Positions 34,167 to 44,652 are shown, counted from the stretch's first letter. The stretch is DNA of 64,000 nucleotides from Pontivivens marinum (GCF_900231835.1 NZ_OCTN01000001.1:496001-560000), one strand, 5' to 3'. Program-made: numbers and translations. Notes: generated by a model from the sequence alone, not told the origin.

Positions 34167-35384
34167 TCAGGCGGCGGCGCGGGCCAGTGCGCATTGGCTC
34201 CACAGGTGATGCAGCGCCGATACCAATGCGTCAATATCGCCATCATCATGCAACGGCGATGGGGTAAAGCGCAGGCGCTCTGTCCCCTTGGGCACTGTCG
34301 GATAGTTGATCGGCTGCACGTAGATACCGTGATCCTGCATCAGGATATCAGCCAGCATTTTGCATTTGACCGGATCCTTCACCATGACGGGAACGATATG
34401 CGATGGGTTGTCCAGATGCGGAATACCGGCGCGGTCGAGCGCATCACGCAAACGGGCAACCTGACGACGCTGACGGGCGCGCAGGCCTGTGCCCTCCTCA
34501 CCCTTCAGCGTGCGGATCGAGGCCGCAGCACCAGCAGCAACCGCAGGCGGCAGCGCTGTTGTGAAGATAAAGCCGGACGCGAACGAACGGATGAAATCGA
34601 CCAGCTCAACCGAGCCGGTGATATAGCCGCCAACAACGCCAAATGCCTTACCCAACGTCCCCTCGATCAGGGTCACACGGTCTGCCAGGCCCTCACGCTC
34701 CGCGATACCACCGCCGCGTGGGCCGTATAGGCCAACGGCGTGGACCTCATCCAGATAGGTCATGGCGCCGAATTGTTCAGCCACGTCCAGAATTTCAGCC
34801 ATGGGGGCAATATCGCCATCCATGGAATACACGCTCTCAAAGGCCACAACCTTGGGCGCGTCGGGGTCCAGATCAGCCAGCTTGCGTTCCAGATCGCGCG
34901 GGTCGTTATGCGCCCAGATGCGTTTGTCACAGCGGGCGTGGCGAATACCCTCGATCATACTGGCATGGTTGAACGCGTCGGACAGGATCGTGCAGCCCGG
35001 CAGGCGCGACCCCAATGTGCCCAGTGCGGCCCAGTTCGAAACATAACCCGAGGTAAACAGCAACGCTGCTTCCTTGTCGTGCAGATCGGCCAGCTCGGCC
35101 TCCAGCAACACATGGCTATGGGTCGTGCCGGAGATGTTGCGCGTACCGCCAGCACCTGCGCCGCATTTGTCCAGCGCCTCATGCATAGCGGCAAGAACCT
35201 CGGGATGTTGGCCCATCCCGAGGTAATCGTTGCCGCACCAGACCGTAACCTCATCCGCACCGGCACCGTGATTGCGGGCCTTGGGATAGGCACCACGATA
35301 CCGCTCAAGCTCTGCAAAAACGCGGTAATTACCGTCGGATTTCAAAGCATCAAGTTGCGTGCGGAAAAGCTGGTCGTAATCCAT
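34167..35384 (-). CDS. hemA: 5-aminolevulinate synthase HemA (Shemin pathway)
   Basis: PLP enzyme condensing glycine and succinyl-CoA to 5-aminolevulinate, the first tetrapyrrole precursor. 405 residues. [41 protein letters not shown] and the PLP-lysine block [14 protein letters not shown] (Lys246) are all canonical. The ATG at 35384 fits the family; a longer frame reaches 35483 but is not conserved. It diverges from hemE, whose product acts three steps later in the same pathway. A perfect FNR-type box lies 169 bases upstream, consistent with FnrL control of hemA known in Rhodobacter. Confidence 0.96.
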   Translation of the reverse strand: MDYDQLFRTQLDALKSDGNYRVFAELERYRGAYPKARNHGAGADEVTVWCGNDYLGMGQHPEVLAAMHEALDKCGAGAGGTRNISGTTHSHVLLEAELADLHDKEAALLFTSGYVSNWAALGTLGSRLPGCTILSDAFNHASMIEGIRHARCDKRIWAHNDPRDLERKLADLDPDAPKVVAFESVYSMDGDIAPMAEILDVAEQFGAMTYLDEVHAVGLYGPRGGGIAEREGLADRVTLIEGTLGKAFGVVGGYITGSVELVDFIRSFASGFIFTTALPPAVAAGAAASIRTLKGEEGTGLRARQRRQVARLRDALDRAGIPHLDNPSHIVPVMVKDPVKCKMLADILMQDHGIYVQPINYPTVPKGTERLRFTPSPLHDDGDIDALVSALHHLWSQCALARAAA

Positions 35385-35707
35385 GTGTCGTCTCGTCCCT
35401 TGCGGCACCGTCAGGCCCGGCGCCTCTGTCATGCGATGACCTATGCGATCTTGCACATCGTGAAAAGTGTCGCGATGCCGCACGTGTTCTACATCACTGC
35501 GCCATACAGCAATACGTGGTCAAGGATTTAGAGCGATTCCAGAGTTCACATATTGATCAAGATCAAGTTTGTGGAAATATCGACACACGCATTGATCTCG
35601 CATGGAAAATCACCTGCTACCCATGCGCGCACCCGTTAAAACGGGCTGGACCCTAACCGGTCGCTCGGCCATATCTGAACGCCAATTTAAACGGATGGAG
35701 CGCCCGA
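35385..35707. promoter_or_regulatory. Divergent hemA-hemE control region
   Basis: The only gap over 300 bases in the window. It has no convincing ORF. It holds a perfect FNR-type palindrome (35553-35566) in a locally AT-rich stretch (about 35550-35610), and the hemE Shine-Dalgarno GGAG near 35697. Two ATG-containing frames crossing it (extended hemA on the minus strand, a short one from 35602 on the plus strand) are not conserved. I could not place -10 and -35 elements for either gene with confidence. Confidence 0.6.
35553..35566. promoter_or_regulatory. FNR/FnrL-type binding site
   Basis: TTGAT-CAAG-ATCAA matches the FNR consensus TTGAT-N4-ATCAA at all ten defined positions. It is centred about 148 bases from the hemE start and 175 from the hemA start. 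FnrL activates hemA under low oxygen in Rhodobacter sphaeroides, so a role here is plausible. No fnr gene is in the window. Confidence 0.75.
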
Positions 35708-36736
35708 ATGACCGAAAAACTGTTGCTGCGCGCGCTAAAGGGCGAAACCTTACCGGTTCCTCCTGTGTGGATGATGCGTCAGGCGGGGCGTTACCTGCCG
35801 GAATATCGTGCGACCCGCGCCCATGCGGGCAGCTTTCTGGACCTGTGCTATAACCCCGAGCTGGCGACCGAAGTGACGTTACAGCCCATTCGGCGCTATG
35901 GCTTCGATGCCGCCATTCTGTTCGCGGATATCCTGCTGGTGCCCCAGGCGCTGGGGGCGAATCTGACCTTCGTGCAGGGCGAGGGGCCGCGCCTGTCCAC
36001 CGTCACCTCGGCTGCCGATCTGGCGAAACTTGGCCCGCTGGATAATATCGATGAGGTGCTCAGCCCGATCTACGAAACGGTCAAGATGCTGCGCCGCGAA
36101 CTGCCCGCAGATGTGCCGCTGATCGGCTTTGCCGGTGCGCCATGGACCGTTGCGACCTATATGATTGCGGGTAAGGGCACCCCCGATCAGGCCCCCGCGC
36201 GACGCCTGATGTATGGTGATCCCGCAACATTCGAGGCCCTGCTGGACCGCATTACCGAGGCAACGATCCACTACCTGCTCAAACAGATCGAGGCGGGCGC
36301 CGAGGTCGTGAAGATGTTCGATAGCTGGGCTGGCGCGCTGCCCGGTCCGGTCTTTGCGAAATATGCCATCGCACCGGCCAAGCGGATTGTTGACGCGATC
36401 CGCGCCGAACATCCCGACCTGCCTATCATCGGCTTCCCCCGTGGTGCGGGCCGCAATTATGCGACCTATGTGCAGGCAACCGGTGTTCAGGGCGTTGCAC
36501 TGGATACCAGCGTTGATCCTGCATGGGCTGCGCGTGAATTGCAGCCCCACGCCTGCGTTCAGGGCAATCTTGACCCGCTGCTGCTGGTTCAGGGGGGTGA
36601 GGCATTGACGCTGGCCGCCAAGCAGGTCGTCAAAGGGTTCTCTGGCGGGCCGCACATCTTTAACCTTGGCCACGGGATTACGCCGGATGCGGACCCCGAA
36701 AACGTGCATCGCATGCTGGAGGCGGTGCGCGGTTAA
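35708..36736 (+). CDS. hemE: Uroporphyrinogen decarboxylase HemE
   Basis: Removes four carboxyl groups from uroporphyrinogen III to give coproporphyrinogen III in haem synthesis. 342 residues. The N-terminal signature [16 protein letters not shown] (about 18-33) contains the substrate-binding Arg residues. [22 protein letters not shown] and [16 protein letters not shown] are the other conserved blocks. GGAG precedes the ATG. It diverges from hemA, is followed by yifB after 52 bases, and the gap contains a long stem-loop. Confidence 0.97.
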   Translation: MTEKLLLRALKGETLPVPPVWMMRQAGRYLPEYRATRAHAGSFLDLCYNPELATEVTLQPIRRYGFDAAILFADILLVPQALGANLTFVQGEGPRLSTVTSAADLAKLGPLDNIDEVLSPIYETVKMLRRELPADVPLIGFAGAPWTVATYMIAGKGTPDQAPARRLMYGDPATFEALLDRITEATIHYLLKQIEAGAEVVKMFDSWAGALPGPVFAKYAIAPAKRIVDAIRAEHPDLPIIGFPRGAGRNYATYVQATGVQGVALDTSVDPAWAARELQPHACVQGNLDPLLLVQGGEALTLAAKQVVKGFSGGPHIFNLGHGITPDADPENVHRMLEAVRG

Positions 36737-36756
36737 CCCCGCATTAACCAAGCTAA

Positions 36757-36788
36757 GGTCATCCTCCGCATAAATTCGGAGGATGATC
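36757..36788 (+). promoter_or_regulatory. Stem-loop covering the yifB Shine-Dalgarno and first ATG
   Basis: TCATCCTCCG (36759-36768) pairs perfectly with CGGAGGATGA (36777-36786) around the loop CATAAATT. One G-T and one G-C pair extend it to 12 bp (36757-36788). The right arm contains the whole GGAGG ribosome-binding site (36778-36782) and the upstream ATG (36783-36785), and ends just before the likely start at 36789. As RNA it would hide the start site. No T-tract follows, so a terminator for hemE is less likely than translational control. Confidence 0.65.
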
Positions 36789-38288
36789 ATGGTCGCGCGC
36801 GCCTACACTGTCGCCTTTCACGGGGTGGAGGCCCGCCGCGTTGAGGTGCAATGCGCGCTCAGCGCTGGTTTACCCGCGTTCCACCTTGTCGGACTGCCGG
36901 ATAAGGCGGTGAGCGAGGCAAAGGAGCGTGTGCGCGCCGCGATGACCGCGATGGGGCTGGCCATGCCGGCCAAGCGTATCACTGTAAACCTGTCCCCCGC
37001 CGATCTGCCCAAGGAAGGCCCGCATTTCGACCTGCCGATCGCGTTGAGCCTACTGACCGCGATGGAGGTGATCCCGCAGGAGGAAGTGCAGAACTTCATC
37101 GCCTTGGGGGAACTGTCGCTGGATGGCTCCACCGTTCCGGTCATCGGTGCCCTACCCGCCGCAATGGCCGCGGCGGAGGCAGATTGCGGCCTGATTTGCC
37201 CAGAAGCCTGCGGGGCGGAGGCCGCGTGGGTCGGAGCGGTGCAGGTCCTCGCCACGCCATCCCTGCTGGCAATTGTGAACCACTTCAACGGCCGCATGGT
37301 GCTGCCCCCCGCGCAGGCAGGTATGGTCGCCAATCGCGGGGTCGTGCCCGACATGGCCGATGTAAAGGGGCAGGAACGGGCCAAGCGTGCATTGGAAATC
37401 GCTGCCGCCGGTCGCCACCACATGATTATGGTGGGGGAGCCGGGATCGGGGAAATCCATGCTAGCCGCGCGCCTGCCCGGTATCCTGCCTGATCTGACCC
37501 CAGCCGAGGCGCTGGATACCTCCATGATCCTATCACTGGCGGGGCAGATCGAGGAGGGCGGCATCTCGCGTCAGCGCCCGTTCCGCACGCCGCATCACAC
37601 CGCATCTATGGCTGCGATCGTTGGCGGTGGCAGGCGCGCCGGACCGGGCGAGATTAGCCTCGCCCATAATGGTGTGCTGTTCATGGATGAGTTTCCGGAA
37701 TTCCCGCGCCAAGTCCTCGAAACCCTGCGCCAGCCGATTGAAACAGGCGATGTGGTGGTTGCCCGCGCCAATGCGCATGTGCGCTATCCCTGCCGGTTTA
37801 TGTTGGTCGCCGCCGCGAATCCGTGCCGCTGCGGCTATCTGCCCGATCCGTCGCGTGCTTGTTCCAAGGCACCGCTCTGCGGGCAAACCTATCTGTCGCG
37901 GATATCAGGCCCGCTAATGGACCGCTTTGACATCCGCATTGATGTGTCACCGGTTACGGTTGGGGATTTGTCCGGCAGCAAGGTGGGCGAACGCTCGGCC
38001 ACTGTCGCCGCCCGGATTGCCGCCGCACGTGAGGTACAGGCCCGGCGACTGGTCGGGACTGATGCAACCACCAATGCCGATGTGGACGGCGACCTGCTGG
38101 ATCGCATCGCAACCCCCGATGCAGCGGGGCGCGAATTGCTGACCCGTGTGGCTGATAAACACCGGCTGACGGCGCGGGGATATCACCGGATTCTGCGGGT
38201 TGCGCGTACCATTGCTGACCTGTCAGGCAGCGATGCCGTCAGCCGTGACCATATCGCGGAGGCTGTTGCCTATCGTCTGGCGCTTTAA
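36789..38288 (+). CDS. YifB/ComM-family Mg-chelatase-like AAA+ ATPase
   Basis: 499-residue AAA+ protein with an N-terminal Lon-protease-like (ChlI-type) domain (VGLPDKAVSEAKERVRAA, KRITVNLSPADLPKEG). Walker A is GEPGSGKS (216-223), Walker B GVLFMDEFPEF, and CRCGYLPDP plus a C-terminal Mg_chelatase_C lid follow. ComM of Vibrio, the studied homologue, is a helicase promoting branch migration in natural transformation; in non-transformable species its role is less clear. GGAGG touches the ATG at 36783 directly, so the ATG at 36789 with 6-base spacing is preferred. The 3' end overlaps convergent priA by 4 bases. Confidence 0.9.
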   Translation: MVARAYTVAFHGVEARRVEVQCALSAGLPAFHLVGLPDKAVSEAKERVRAAMTAMGLAMPAKRITVNLSPADLPKEGPHFDLPIALSLLTAMEVIPQEEVQNFIALGELSLDGSTVPVIGALPAAMAAAEADCGLICPEACGAEAAWVGAVQVLATPSLLAIVNHFNGRMVLPPAQAGMVANRGVVPDMADVKGQERAKRALEIAAAGRHHMIMVGEPGSGKSMLAARLPGILPDLTPAEALDTSMILSLAGQIEEGGISRQRPFRTPHHTASMAAIVGGGRRAGPGEISLAHNGVLFMDEFPEFPRQVLETLRQPIETGDVVVARANAHVRYPCRFMLVAAANPCRCGYLPDPSRACSKAPLCGQTYLSRISGPLMDRFDIRIDVSPVTVGDLSGSKVGERSATVAARIAAAREVQARRLVGTDATTNADVDGDLLDRIATPDAAGRELLTRVADKHRLTARGYHRILRVARTIADLSGSDAVSRDHIAEAVAYRLAL

Positions 38289-40483
38289 AAGAAGCTCTGC
38301 GGGTCGATATCAATCGCGATCCGGTAATTCGGGCGGGGCACAACATCGCGCACCCAATGGGATAGTAGCGATTGCAGGGCCAGCCCCTTGGGCGCCTTGA
38401 CCAGCAAACGAACCCGCGTGCGACCCCTGATCCGCGCCACCGGGGCCGGTGCGGGGCCGAATAGCTGCGCGCCAGCCTGTGTTAAAATCCCTGCCCGCGC
38501 AGCCAAGGCACGGGCCAGATCAAAGGTTTCGCGCTCCTCCGGCCCGCTGACGATGATACCGGCCATCCGGCCAAAGGGGGGAACGCCGGCCTGCTGACGC
38601 TCCGCCGCCTCCGCCCGCCAGAAGGCCTCCTCATCGCCGCCCAGAATGGCCTTGATAACGGGGTGTTCAGGTTGATGGGTCTGGATCATGGCAAGCCCCG
38701 GCTTATCAGCGCGCCCTGCACGGCCAGCGACCTGCCGGATCAGCTGGAAGGTCCGCTCCGCCGCGCGCAATTCCCCCCCCTGTAGGCCCAGATCAGCATC
38801 AATCACACCGACGAGAGTCAGCAGCGGAAAGTTATGCCCCTTGGCCACCATTTGCGTGCCGATGACGATATCCGCACCACCTGCGGCAATCTCATCTATC
38901 CGTTGCTTCAGGGCGCGAGCGCTCATCGTCATGTCCGAGGACAGAACGGCCATTCGCGCATCCGGAAAGCGGCGTTCGACCTCCTCAGCCAGACGCTCCA
39001 CCCCCGGTCCCAATGCTGCGATGTGATCGGCATTCCCGCAGGAGGGGCATTCCGTCGGGATCGGTTTGGTCGCGCCGCATTGGTGGCACATCAGGCGGTT
39101 CAGGAACCGGTGCTCAACCATGCGCGCGTCGCAATCATCGCACCCAACCTGATGCCCGCAGGCGCGGCACAGGGTTAGCGGGGCGTAGCCACGCCGGTTG
39201 ATGAACAGCAGGCTTTGCTCCCCTGCCTCAACCCGTTTTTGCACGGCATTGGCCAGAGGCTCGGATATCCACGAATCGCGCTCCAGTGGATCAATGCGCA
39301 AATCGACGGCCCGCATTTCAGGCAGGACCGCCGCGCCGAACCGTTCGGTCAGATCAATGCGCGCATATTTACCGGCGCGGGCGTTCACCCAGCTTTCCAA
39401 TGATGGCGTGGCAGAGGCCAAAACCACCTGCCCCTTGGTCAGTGAGGCCCGCAAAACCGCCATGTCGCGCGCATTATACAGCACGCCCTCCTCCTGCTTG
39501 TATGACCCGTCATGTTCCTCATCCACGATGATGAGACCCAGATCGGTAAAGGGCAGGAACAGTGCGGATCGAGCGCCGACGACCAAGCTAACGCGCCCCT
39601 CGGCCACTCCGGTCCATGCCCGCCTGCGCCCAGCCTGTGTGACACCGGAATGCCATTCGGCAGGGGCCGCGCCGAACCGTGCCTCAACCCGCGACATGAA
39701 TGCGCCGGTCAGCGCGATTTCCGGCAACAGAACCAGCGCCTGACGCCCCGCGCGCAGGCATTCGGCGACGGCCTCCAGATAGACCTCCGTCTTGCCGGAA
39801 CCTGTCACGCCCTTGAGCAGAGTTGTGCCATAGGTCCGGCTGCGCACGGCCTCACGCAGGGTCGTCGCCGCATTGTTTTGATCGTTCGACAGGTCCTTGG
39901 ACGGCAGATCGGGGTCCAGTCGCGGAAAGGGCGCATCGCGTGGCGCGTCCTCACTGCGCAGAACGCCCTGCTTTTCCAGTCCCTTCACCACCGATGAGGT
40001 CACCCCCACCAGTGCCGCCAGCTCGGACGGGGCAAACCCCATGCCCCGATGTTCCTCAAGAAACGCAATCACCCGCTCGCGCGCATCGGTCATCCGGCTG
40101 GGTTGCTGATCGGTCAGGCGCACAATCCGGCGTTTACCGGGCGGGTCGCCCAGTCCCGGCACGCGAGTAGCCAGTCGCAGGATCGCGGTCAGCGGCGTCA
40201 TCGTGTAATCCGCCACCCGCGTCACAAACTCGCGCATCAGGGGACTCATCGGGGGAACATCCAGAATCGCGCCGATCTGGCGAATTTTGCTAAGGTCGTA
40301 ATCACCGGCACCCGGCCCCCAGATCACGCCCTTAACGCGGCGCGGGCCCAGTGGAACGGACACAAATGCACCGACCCGCGCGCCGCCCTCTGGCACGCGG
40401 TAATCAAGTGTTCGGTCCGGCATATCCGGCGTCAAAACCGCCGCCAGCGCGCCACCCTCTAGATATTCGATCTGCTCTCTCAT
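38285..40483 (-). CDS. priA: Primosomal protein N', replication restart helicase PriA
   Basis: 3'-5' helicase that recognises abandoned forks and D-loops and reloads the replisome. 732 residues. N-terminal DNA-binding domain ([21 protein letters not shown]), Walker A GVTGSGKT (225-232), DEEHD in [14 protein letters not shown], and the zinc-binding cysteines in [13 protein letters not shown] and [33 protein letters not shown] and [12 protein letters not shown] are motifs V and VI. It diverges from the aldolase gene across 150 bases. Confidence 0.96.
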   Translation of the reverse strand: MREQIEYLEGGALAAVLTPDMPDRTLDYRVPEGGARVGAFVSVPLGPRRVKGVIWGPGAGDYDLSKIRQIGAILDVPPMSPLMREFVTRVADYTMTPLTAILRLATRVPGLGDPPGKRRIVRLTDQQPSRMTDARERVIAFLEEHRGMGFAPSELAALVGVTSSVVKGLEKQGVLRSEDAPRDAPFPRLDPDLPSKDLSNDQNNAATTLREAVRSRTYGTTLLKGVTGSGKTEVYLEAVAECLRAGRQALVLLPEIALTGAFMSRVEARFGAAPAEWHSGVTQAGRRRAWTGVAEGRVSLVVGARSALFLPFTDLGLIIVDEEHDGSYKQEEGVLYNARDMAVLRASLTKGQVVLASATPSLESWVNARAGKYARIDLTERFGAAVLPEMRAVDLRIDPLERDSWISEPLANAVQKRVEAGEQSLLFINRRGYAPLTLCRACGHQVGCDDCDARMVEHRFLNRLMCHQCGATKPIPTECPSCGNADHIAALGPGVERLAEEVERRFPDARMAVLSSDMTMSARALKQRIDEIAAGGADIVIGTQMVAKGHNFPLLTLVGVIDADLGLQGGELRAAERTFQLIRQVAGRAGRADKPGLAMIQTHQPEHPVIKAILGGDEEAFWRAEAAERQQAGVPPFGRMAGIIVSGPEERETFDLARALAARAGILTQAGAQLFGPAPAPVARIRGRTRVRLLVKAPKGLALQSLLSHWVRDVVPRPNYRIAIDIDPQSFF

Positions 40484-40633
40484 TCCATGCCAGATACCAC
40501 GGCAAAACAGCGGCGGAAACCTAACGTTCGGCCTTCGCGGCCATCACATTTCGCCCTGCCGATTTGTGCGGGTTTGCGTTCGGCGCGGGCTGATGTAAGG
40601 TCCGCGCAAAATCACCTATTAGGGATGCCAACC

Positions 40634-41287
40634 ATGAAATTCTTCGTCGATACCGCCGATGTTGCTGCGATCTCCGAGCTGAACGATCTGGGCTTTGTGG
40701 ATGGTGTTACAACCAACCCGTCGCTGATCATGAAATCGGGCCGCGACATTCTGGAAGTAACCAAGGAAATCTGTGAGCTGATCGACGGCCCTGTCTCCGC
40801 CGAGGTTACCGCAGTTGACGCGGATGAGATGATCGCCGAGGGCCGCAAGCTGGCCAAAATCGCCGACAACATCGCGGTTAAGGTTCCGCTGACATGGGCT
40901 GGCCTGAAAACATGTAAGACGCTGACGGATGAGGGCCGCATGGTCAACGTCACGCTGTGCTTCTCGGCCAATCAGGCGCTGCTGGCGGCAAAGGCCGGCG
41001 CGACGTTCATCTCGCCCTTCATCGGACGTCTGGACGATATCAACATCGACGGCATCGACCTGATCGCTGATATCCGCACGATCTATGACAATTACGGCTA
41101 CGGCACCGAAATCCTCGCGGCCTCGATCCGCACCGTGAACCATGTCAGCGATTGCGCACGTATCGGCGCAGACGTGATCACCGCACCACCCGAGGTTCTC
41201 AAGAAGCTGGCATCCCACCCCCTGACCGATGCGGGCCTTGCTACGTTCATGGCCGATTGGGCCAAGACCGGACAGAAGATCCTCTGA
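40634..41287 (+). CDS. Transaldolase / fructose-6-phosphate aldolase-like protein
   Basis: A 217-residue class I aldolase of the short transaldolase (TalC/FSA, MipB) subfamily. [29 protein letters not shown] and the Schiff-base lysine in [13 protein letters not shown] (Lys83) are clear, as is [14 protein letters not shown]. In most bacteria these act as transaldolase in the pentose phosphate pathway; true fructose-6-phosphate aldolases are a smaller subset. The ATG at 40634 follows AGGGATG; an upstream frame to 40487 is not conserved. DUF484 begins 1 base after the stop. Confidence 0.93.
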   Translation: MKFFVDTADVAAISELNDLGFVDGVTTNPSLIMKSGRDILEVTKEICELIDGPVSAEVTAVDADEMIAEGRKLAKIADNIAVKVPLTWAGLKTCKTLTDEGRMVNVTLCFSANQALLAAKAGATFISPFIGRLDDINIDGIDLIADIRTIYDNYGYGTEILAASIRTVNHVSDCARIGADVITAPPEVLKKLASHPLTDAGLATFMADWAKTGQKIL

Positions 41288-41288
41288 T

Positions 41289-41969
41289 ATGGAACGCGCG
41301 GCGATCCGTGACCTGATCCTTGATGATCCGGCCCTCGTACTCGACGACGGGGACGTTATGCGCGCCCTCGTCACCGCGCAGGATAATGGCGACGGGCGCA
41401 TCACCGATTTACGGGGTGTGCTGGTCGATCGGCTAGAGGGACGGTTGGGCGCGCTGGAGCAAACCCACCGTTCCGTTATCGCCGCCGCCTATGAAAACCT
41501 GTCGGGGACCCAGCAAGTACACCGCGCGGTCCTCGAAATTCTGGAGCCTACGGGCTTCTCCGACTTTCTGGCCACGATGACCGGCCCTGTTGCCGATATT
41601 CTGACGGTGGACACAGTGCGTTTGGCGCTGGAGCTAACGGATGCGGAGCGGGCGATTGCGGCGGCTCCCGGTCTTGTCGCGCTGCCGGTTGGTGGTGTGG
41701 ACAGCTATATCGGCGCTGTGCGCGACCGCGATCCGGCGCGCATTACCCTGCGCGCAACCGGTGCCAATGCGACCGCTGTGTTTGAGGAGGAAACCCTGCG
41801 CATCCGGTCCGAGGCATTGATGCGTCTGGATCTGGGCGAGGGGCGTCGTGCGGCCATGCTTGTCTTTGGCGCGGGCGATCCGGATCGCTTTGCACCGGAT
41901 CAGGGATCGGACTTGCTGGAGTTTTTCACCGGCTGTTTTGAGCGTGCAGTGCGCCGCTGGCTGGTGTGA
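41289..41969 (+). CDS. DUF484 family protein
   Basis: A 226-residue protein of the DUF484 family, GAF-like in fold. An N-terminal helical part (residues 1-80, including DDGDVMRALVTAQ) is followed by a GAF-like part. GEGRRAAMLVFGAGDPDRFAPDQGSDLLEFFTGCFERAVRRWL at the C-terminus is the most characteristic block. The function is unknown, but the family sits next to xerC in most Proteobacteria. Here its stop overlaps the xerC GTG start by 4 bases. Confidence 0.88.
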   Translation: MERAAIRDLILDDPALVLDDGDVMRALVTAQDNGDGRITDLRGVLVDRLEGRLGALEQTHRSVIAAAYENLSGTQQVHRAVLEILEPTGFSDFLATMTGPVADILTVDTVRLALELTDAERAIAAAPGLVALPVGGVDSYIGAVRDRDPARITLRATGANATAVFEEETLRIRSEALMRLDLGEGRRAAMLVFGAGDPDRFAPDQGSDLLEFFTGCFERAVRRWLV

Positions 41970-42913
41970 GCAACCACCCCCTTTCAGGCACAGATGGCGC
42001 GCTGGCGCTGCTGTCCCGCTGGATTGACCAGATCGTTGCAGTTCGCGGCCAATCGCCCCGCACTGCGGACAGTTACCGTCATGATGTGTCCAACTATCTG
42101 GGGTTTCTGAACCTGCATCGTGGGGAGCCGGTGGGCCTAAACGGGCTAGGCACGGTGACCTCGCCCGAGATGCGCGCATGGATTGCCCATCTGCGCGATG
42201 CGGACCTCTCCGCGCGATCTGCCGCCCGTGCATTATCCGCCGTCAAAAGCTTTCACCGCTGGCTGGCGGAGACCGAGGGGCTAGACGCAACTGCCGTCAT
42301 GGCCACACGTGCGCCACGAGTGAAGGCCGGACTGCCCCGCCCGCTTAGCACCGAGGCAGCCCGTGCCGTCATCGACAATGCCGACGTTCACCACCCAGAG
42401 CCATGGATCGCAGCGCGCGATACGGCGGTGCTAACCCTGCTCTACGCCTGCGGTTTGCGCATATCCGAGGCTCTCGCCCTGCGCCATTCCGATGCGCCGC
42501 TGGGTAAAACGCTGCACATCATCGGAAAGGGAAACAAGGAACGACAGGTTCCCGTATTACCCGCCGCGCAACAGGCCGTGGATGTTTACCTGCAACTGTG
42601 TCCGTACAAGGTGGACCCAGATGGTGCGCTGTTTCTGGGCGCACGCGGTGGGCCCCTAGCCGCGTCGATGGTGCAAAAACGGATGGCGGATTTGCGCGCG
42701 CAACTGGGCCTGCCCGCCACGGCGACGCCGCACGCGCTACGCCATTCCTTTGCCACGCATTTGCTGGAGGCAGGCGGTGATTTGCGCGCCATCCAGACCC
42801 TGCTGGGGCACGAGTCGCTGTCCAGCACGCAAATCTACACCTCGCTCGACCAAACGCGCCTGATGGAAATCTATGACGCGGCCAAGAAGAAACGAACCAC
42901 GACTGAAGGGTAA
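41966..42913 (+). CDS. xerC: Site-specific tyrosine recombinase XerC
   Basis: Works with XerD at dif to resolve chromosome dimers at division under FtsK control. 315 residues with an N-terminal SAM-like core-binding domain and a catalytic domain with all active-site residues: Arg165 in CGLRISEAL, Lys188 in GKGNKERQVP, His256 and Arg259 in HALRHSFATHL, His282 in LLGHESLSS and Tyr291. The start is GTG overlapping the DUF484 stop (GTGA). Location beside DUF484 favours chromosomal XerC over a mobile integrase. No dif site was found in the window. Confidence 0.94.
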   Translation: MSNHPLSGTDGALALLSRWIDQIVAVRGQSPRTADSYRHDVSNYLGFLNLHRGEPVGLNGLGTVTSPEMRAWIAHLRDADLSARSAARALSAVKSFHRWLAETEGLDATAVMATRAPRVKAGLPRPLSTEAARAVIDNADVHHPEPWIAARDTAVLTLLYACGLRISEALALRHSDAPLGKTLHIIGKGNKERQVPVLPAAQQAVDVYLQLCPYKVDPDGALFLGARGGPLAASMVQKRMADLRAQLGLPATATPHALRHSFATHLLEAGGDLRAIQTLLGHESLSSTQIYTSLDQTRLMEIYDAAKKKRTTTEG

Positions 42914-43003
42914 GTGACTTAAAAAATTCACAACTCCCTTGCCCTTACGCCCATGGTGCTGACACTAGGGCCATCGCAAACACATGCCACCGGAGTAACC
43001 TCA

Positions 43004-43795
43004 ATGCTCAAGTCGCTCACATTGCTGGCCCTTGGTGCTAGCATTCTGGCACCAGCTGCCTTCGCTCAGGACTTACCCGATCTGGAGGGCCGCACGATTT
43101 CGGTCGTGACAGAAAATGCCTATCCCCCCCTGCAATTTGTCGATCCCGCCACCGGCGAGGCGATTGGCTGGGAATATGACGCCATCGCGGAAATCGCATC
43201 GCGCCTGAACGCCGTGATCGAGATCGAGAACACCTCGTGGGACGCCATGATCCCCGCCGTGGCCGAGGACCAGTACGATATCGGCATGACCGGCATCACC
43301 ATCCGTGAGGATCGCGCCGAGGTTATCGACTTCTCCGATCCCTATATGCGGTCCGAGATGTTCATGCTGGTGCGCGCGGACGAGGACCGCTTTACCGATG
43401 CCACCAGCTTTGCCGCGATTGAGGATGGGCTGGTCGGCGCGCAGCCGGGCACCACGCCATTCTACGTTGCAGTATACGATGTACTGGACGGGGATGAGAG
43501 CAATCCACGGATCAAGCTGTTCGAAACCTTTGGCGCCGGCGTTCAGGCCCTGCGTGCGGGTGACGTGGATGTAGTGCTGACCGATGGCACTGCGGGCAAC
43601 GGCTATGTCGATGCAAATCCTGATGTGTTCAAGCTGGTGGGCGAACCGCTGGGTTCCGAGGATTTCGGGTTCATCTTCCCGCTCGGCTCCGATCTGGTTG
43701 CGCCGGTTAACGCCGCAATTGCCGCGATGCAGGCCGACGGAACAATCGATGCGCTGAACAACAAGTGGTTCCTCGATTACAAGCTGGGTGGCTAA
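43004..43795 (+). CDS. Amino-acid ABC transporter periplasmic binding protein
   Basis: A 263-residue secreted solute-binding protein of family 3. The signal peptide covers residues 1-21 (cleavage near AFA-QD). [53 protein letters not shown] and the late [12 protein letters not shown] are the standard polar amino-acid binding blocks. GGAG precedes the ATG at 43004. A perfect 9-bp stem-loop separates it from the permease gene, an arrangement that in other systems lets more binding protein than permease be made. The exact ligand cannot be read from sequence. Confidence 0.9.
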   Translation: MLKSLTLLALGASILAPAAFAQDLPDLEGRTISVVTENAYPPLQFVDPATGEAIGWEYDAIAEIASRLNAVIEIENTSWDAMIPAVAEDQYDIGMTGITIREDRAEVIDFSDPYMRSEMFMLVRADEDRFTDATSFAAIEDGLVGAQPGTTPFYVAVYDVLDGDESNPRIKLFETFGAGVQALRAGDVDVVLTDGTAGNGYVDANPDVFKLVGEPLGSEDFGFIFPLGSDLVAPVNAAIAAMQADGTIDALNNKWFLDYKLGG

Positions 43796-43803
43796 GCCCT
43801 AAC

Positions 43804-43829
43804 GGCCCCGCGGCACGTCACGCGGGGCC
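43804..43829 (+). promoter_or_regulatory. Intercistronic stem-loop between binding protein and permease
   Basis: GGCCCCGCG (43804-43812), 8-base loop, CGCGGGGCC (43821-43829), perfect 9-bp stem, 8 bases after the binding-protein stop and 31 before the permease start. Without a T-tract it looks like an mRNA 3'-end stabiliser or partial terminator that raises binding protein relative to permease. Confidence 0.6.
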
Positions 43830-43860
43830 ATCCCTTCCTCAAACACTGTCACGAGGGCCG

Positions 43861-44652
43861 ATGCATCCCAATTCTCAGGATCAGGACTTTCCGTGGTGGT
43901 TGGTCGTGGCAGGCATTATCGCCCTGATCGCCGGCTGGCAGATCGTTGCGGATGACCTGTATTCGCAGATATTCGCGACCGTGCTCAAAGGGGTGAAGAT
44001 CACCGTCCTTGTCACGATTGTTGCCTTTCTATCCGCCGCGACTGTCGGTCTGCTGCTGGCGGTGATGAGCCTGTCCAAATCGCTGGTCCTGCGCCAGATC
44101 GCGCGGTTTTATATTGAGATCGTGCGCGGCATTCCGATCCTTGTGCTGCTGTTCTACATCGCCTTTGTCGGCGCGCCCGCATTGGTGGCTGCGATCAATC
44201 TGGCGATTGAACCGCTGGGCTTTGACGCGATGCGCACGCGCGATCTGTCGTTGATGTGGCGGGCCATTCTGGCGCTGACCATCGGCTATTCCGCCTTTAT
44301 CGCCGAGGTTTTTCGCGCAGGGATTCAATCCGTTGATACCGGCCAGCTAGAGGCAGCAAAGGCACTGGGCTTTACCGGCTGGCAGCGATTTCGCCTGATT
44401 GTTTTTCCACAGGCATTACGCACGATACTGCCCCCGCTGGGCAATGATTTCATCGCGTTGATCAAGGACAGCTCGCTGGTTTCTGTGCTGGGCGTCGCGG
44501 ATGTTACCCAGCTGGGCAAAATCTACGCCTCCGGCTCGTTCCGCTATATGGAAACCTACAATATCGTCGCGGTAATCTATCTGATGATGACAATCGGCCT
44601 CAGCCTCGCCCTGCGGGTGTTGGAGCGCCGCCTGCGTGAGCGACGCCGCTAA
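43861..44652 (+). CDS. Amino-acid ABC transporter permease (HisM/GlnP type)
   Basis: A 263-residue inner-membrane permease with about five to six helices. The EAA loop that docks the ATPase reads LEAAKALGFTGWQRFRLIVFPQALR, and ARFYIEIVRGIPILVLLFYI and NDFIALIKDSSLVSVL are typical of the polar amino-acid class. The start is the ATG at 43861; an upstream frame from 43765 overlaps the binding-protein gene and is not coding. No gene for the ATP-binding subunit follows: the next gene is phosphatidylcholine synthase. The ATPase must be encoded elsewhere. Confidence 0.9.
   Translation: MHPNSQDQDFPWWLVVAGIIALIAGWQIVADDLYSQIFATVLKGVKITVLVTIVAFLSAATVGLLLAVMSLSKSLVLRQIARFYIEIVRGIPILVLLFYIAFVGAPALVAAINLAIEPLGFDAMRTRDLSLMWRAILALTIGYSAFIAEVFRAGIQSVDTGQLEAAKALGFTGWQRFRLIVFPQALRTILPPLGNDFIALIKDSSLVSVLGVADVTQLGKIYASGSFRYMETYNIVAVIYLMMTIGLSLALRVLERRLRERRR

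Noticed and set aside
41966-42913. Mobile-element integrase
   Set aside because: The tyrosine recombinase sits after DUF484 in the standard xerC context; no tRNA, attachment repeats or phage genes are near.
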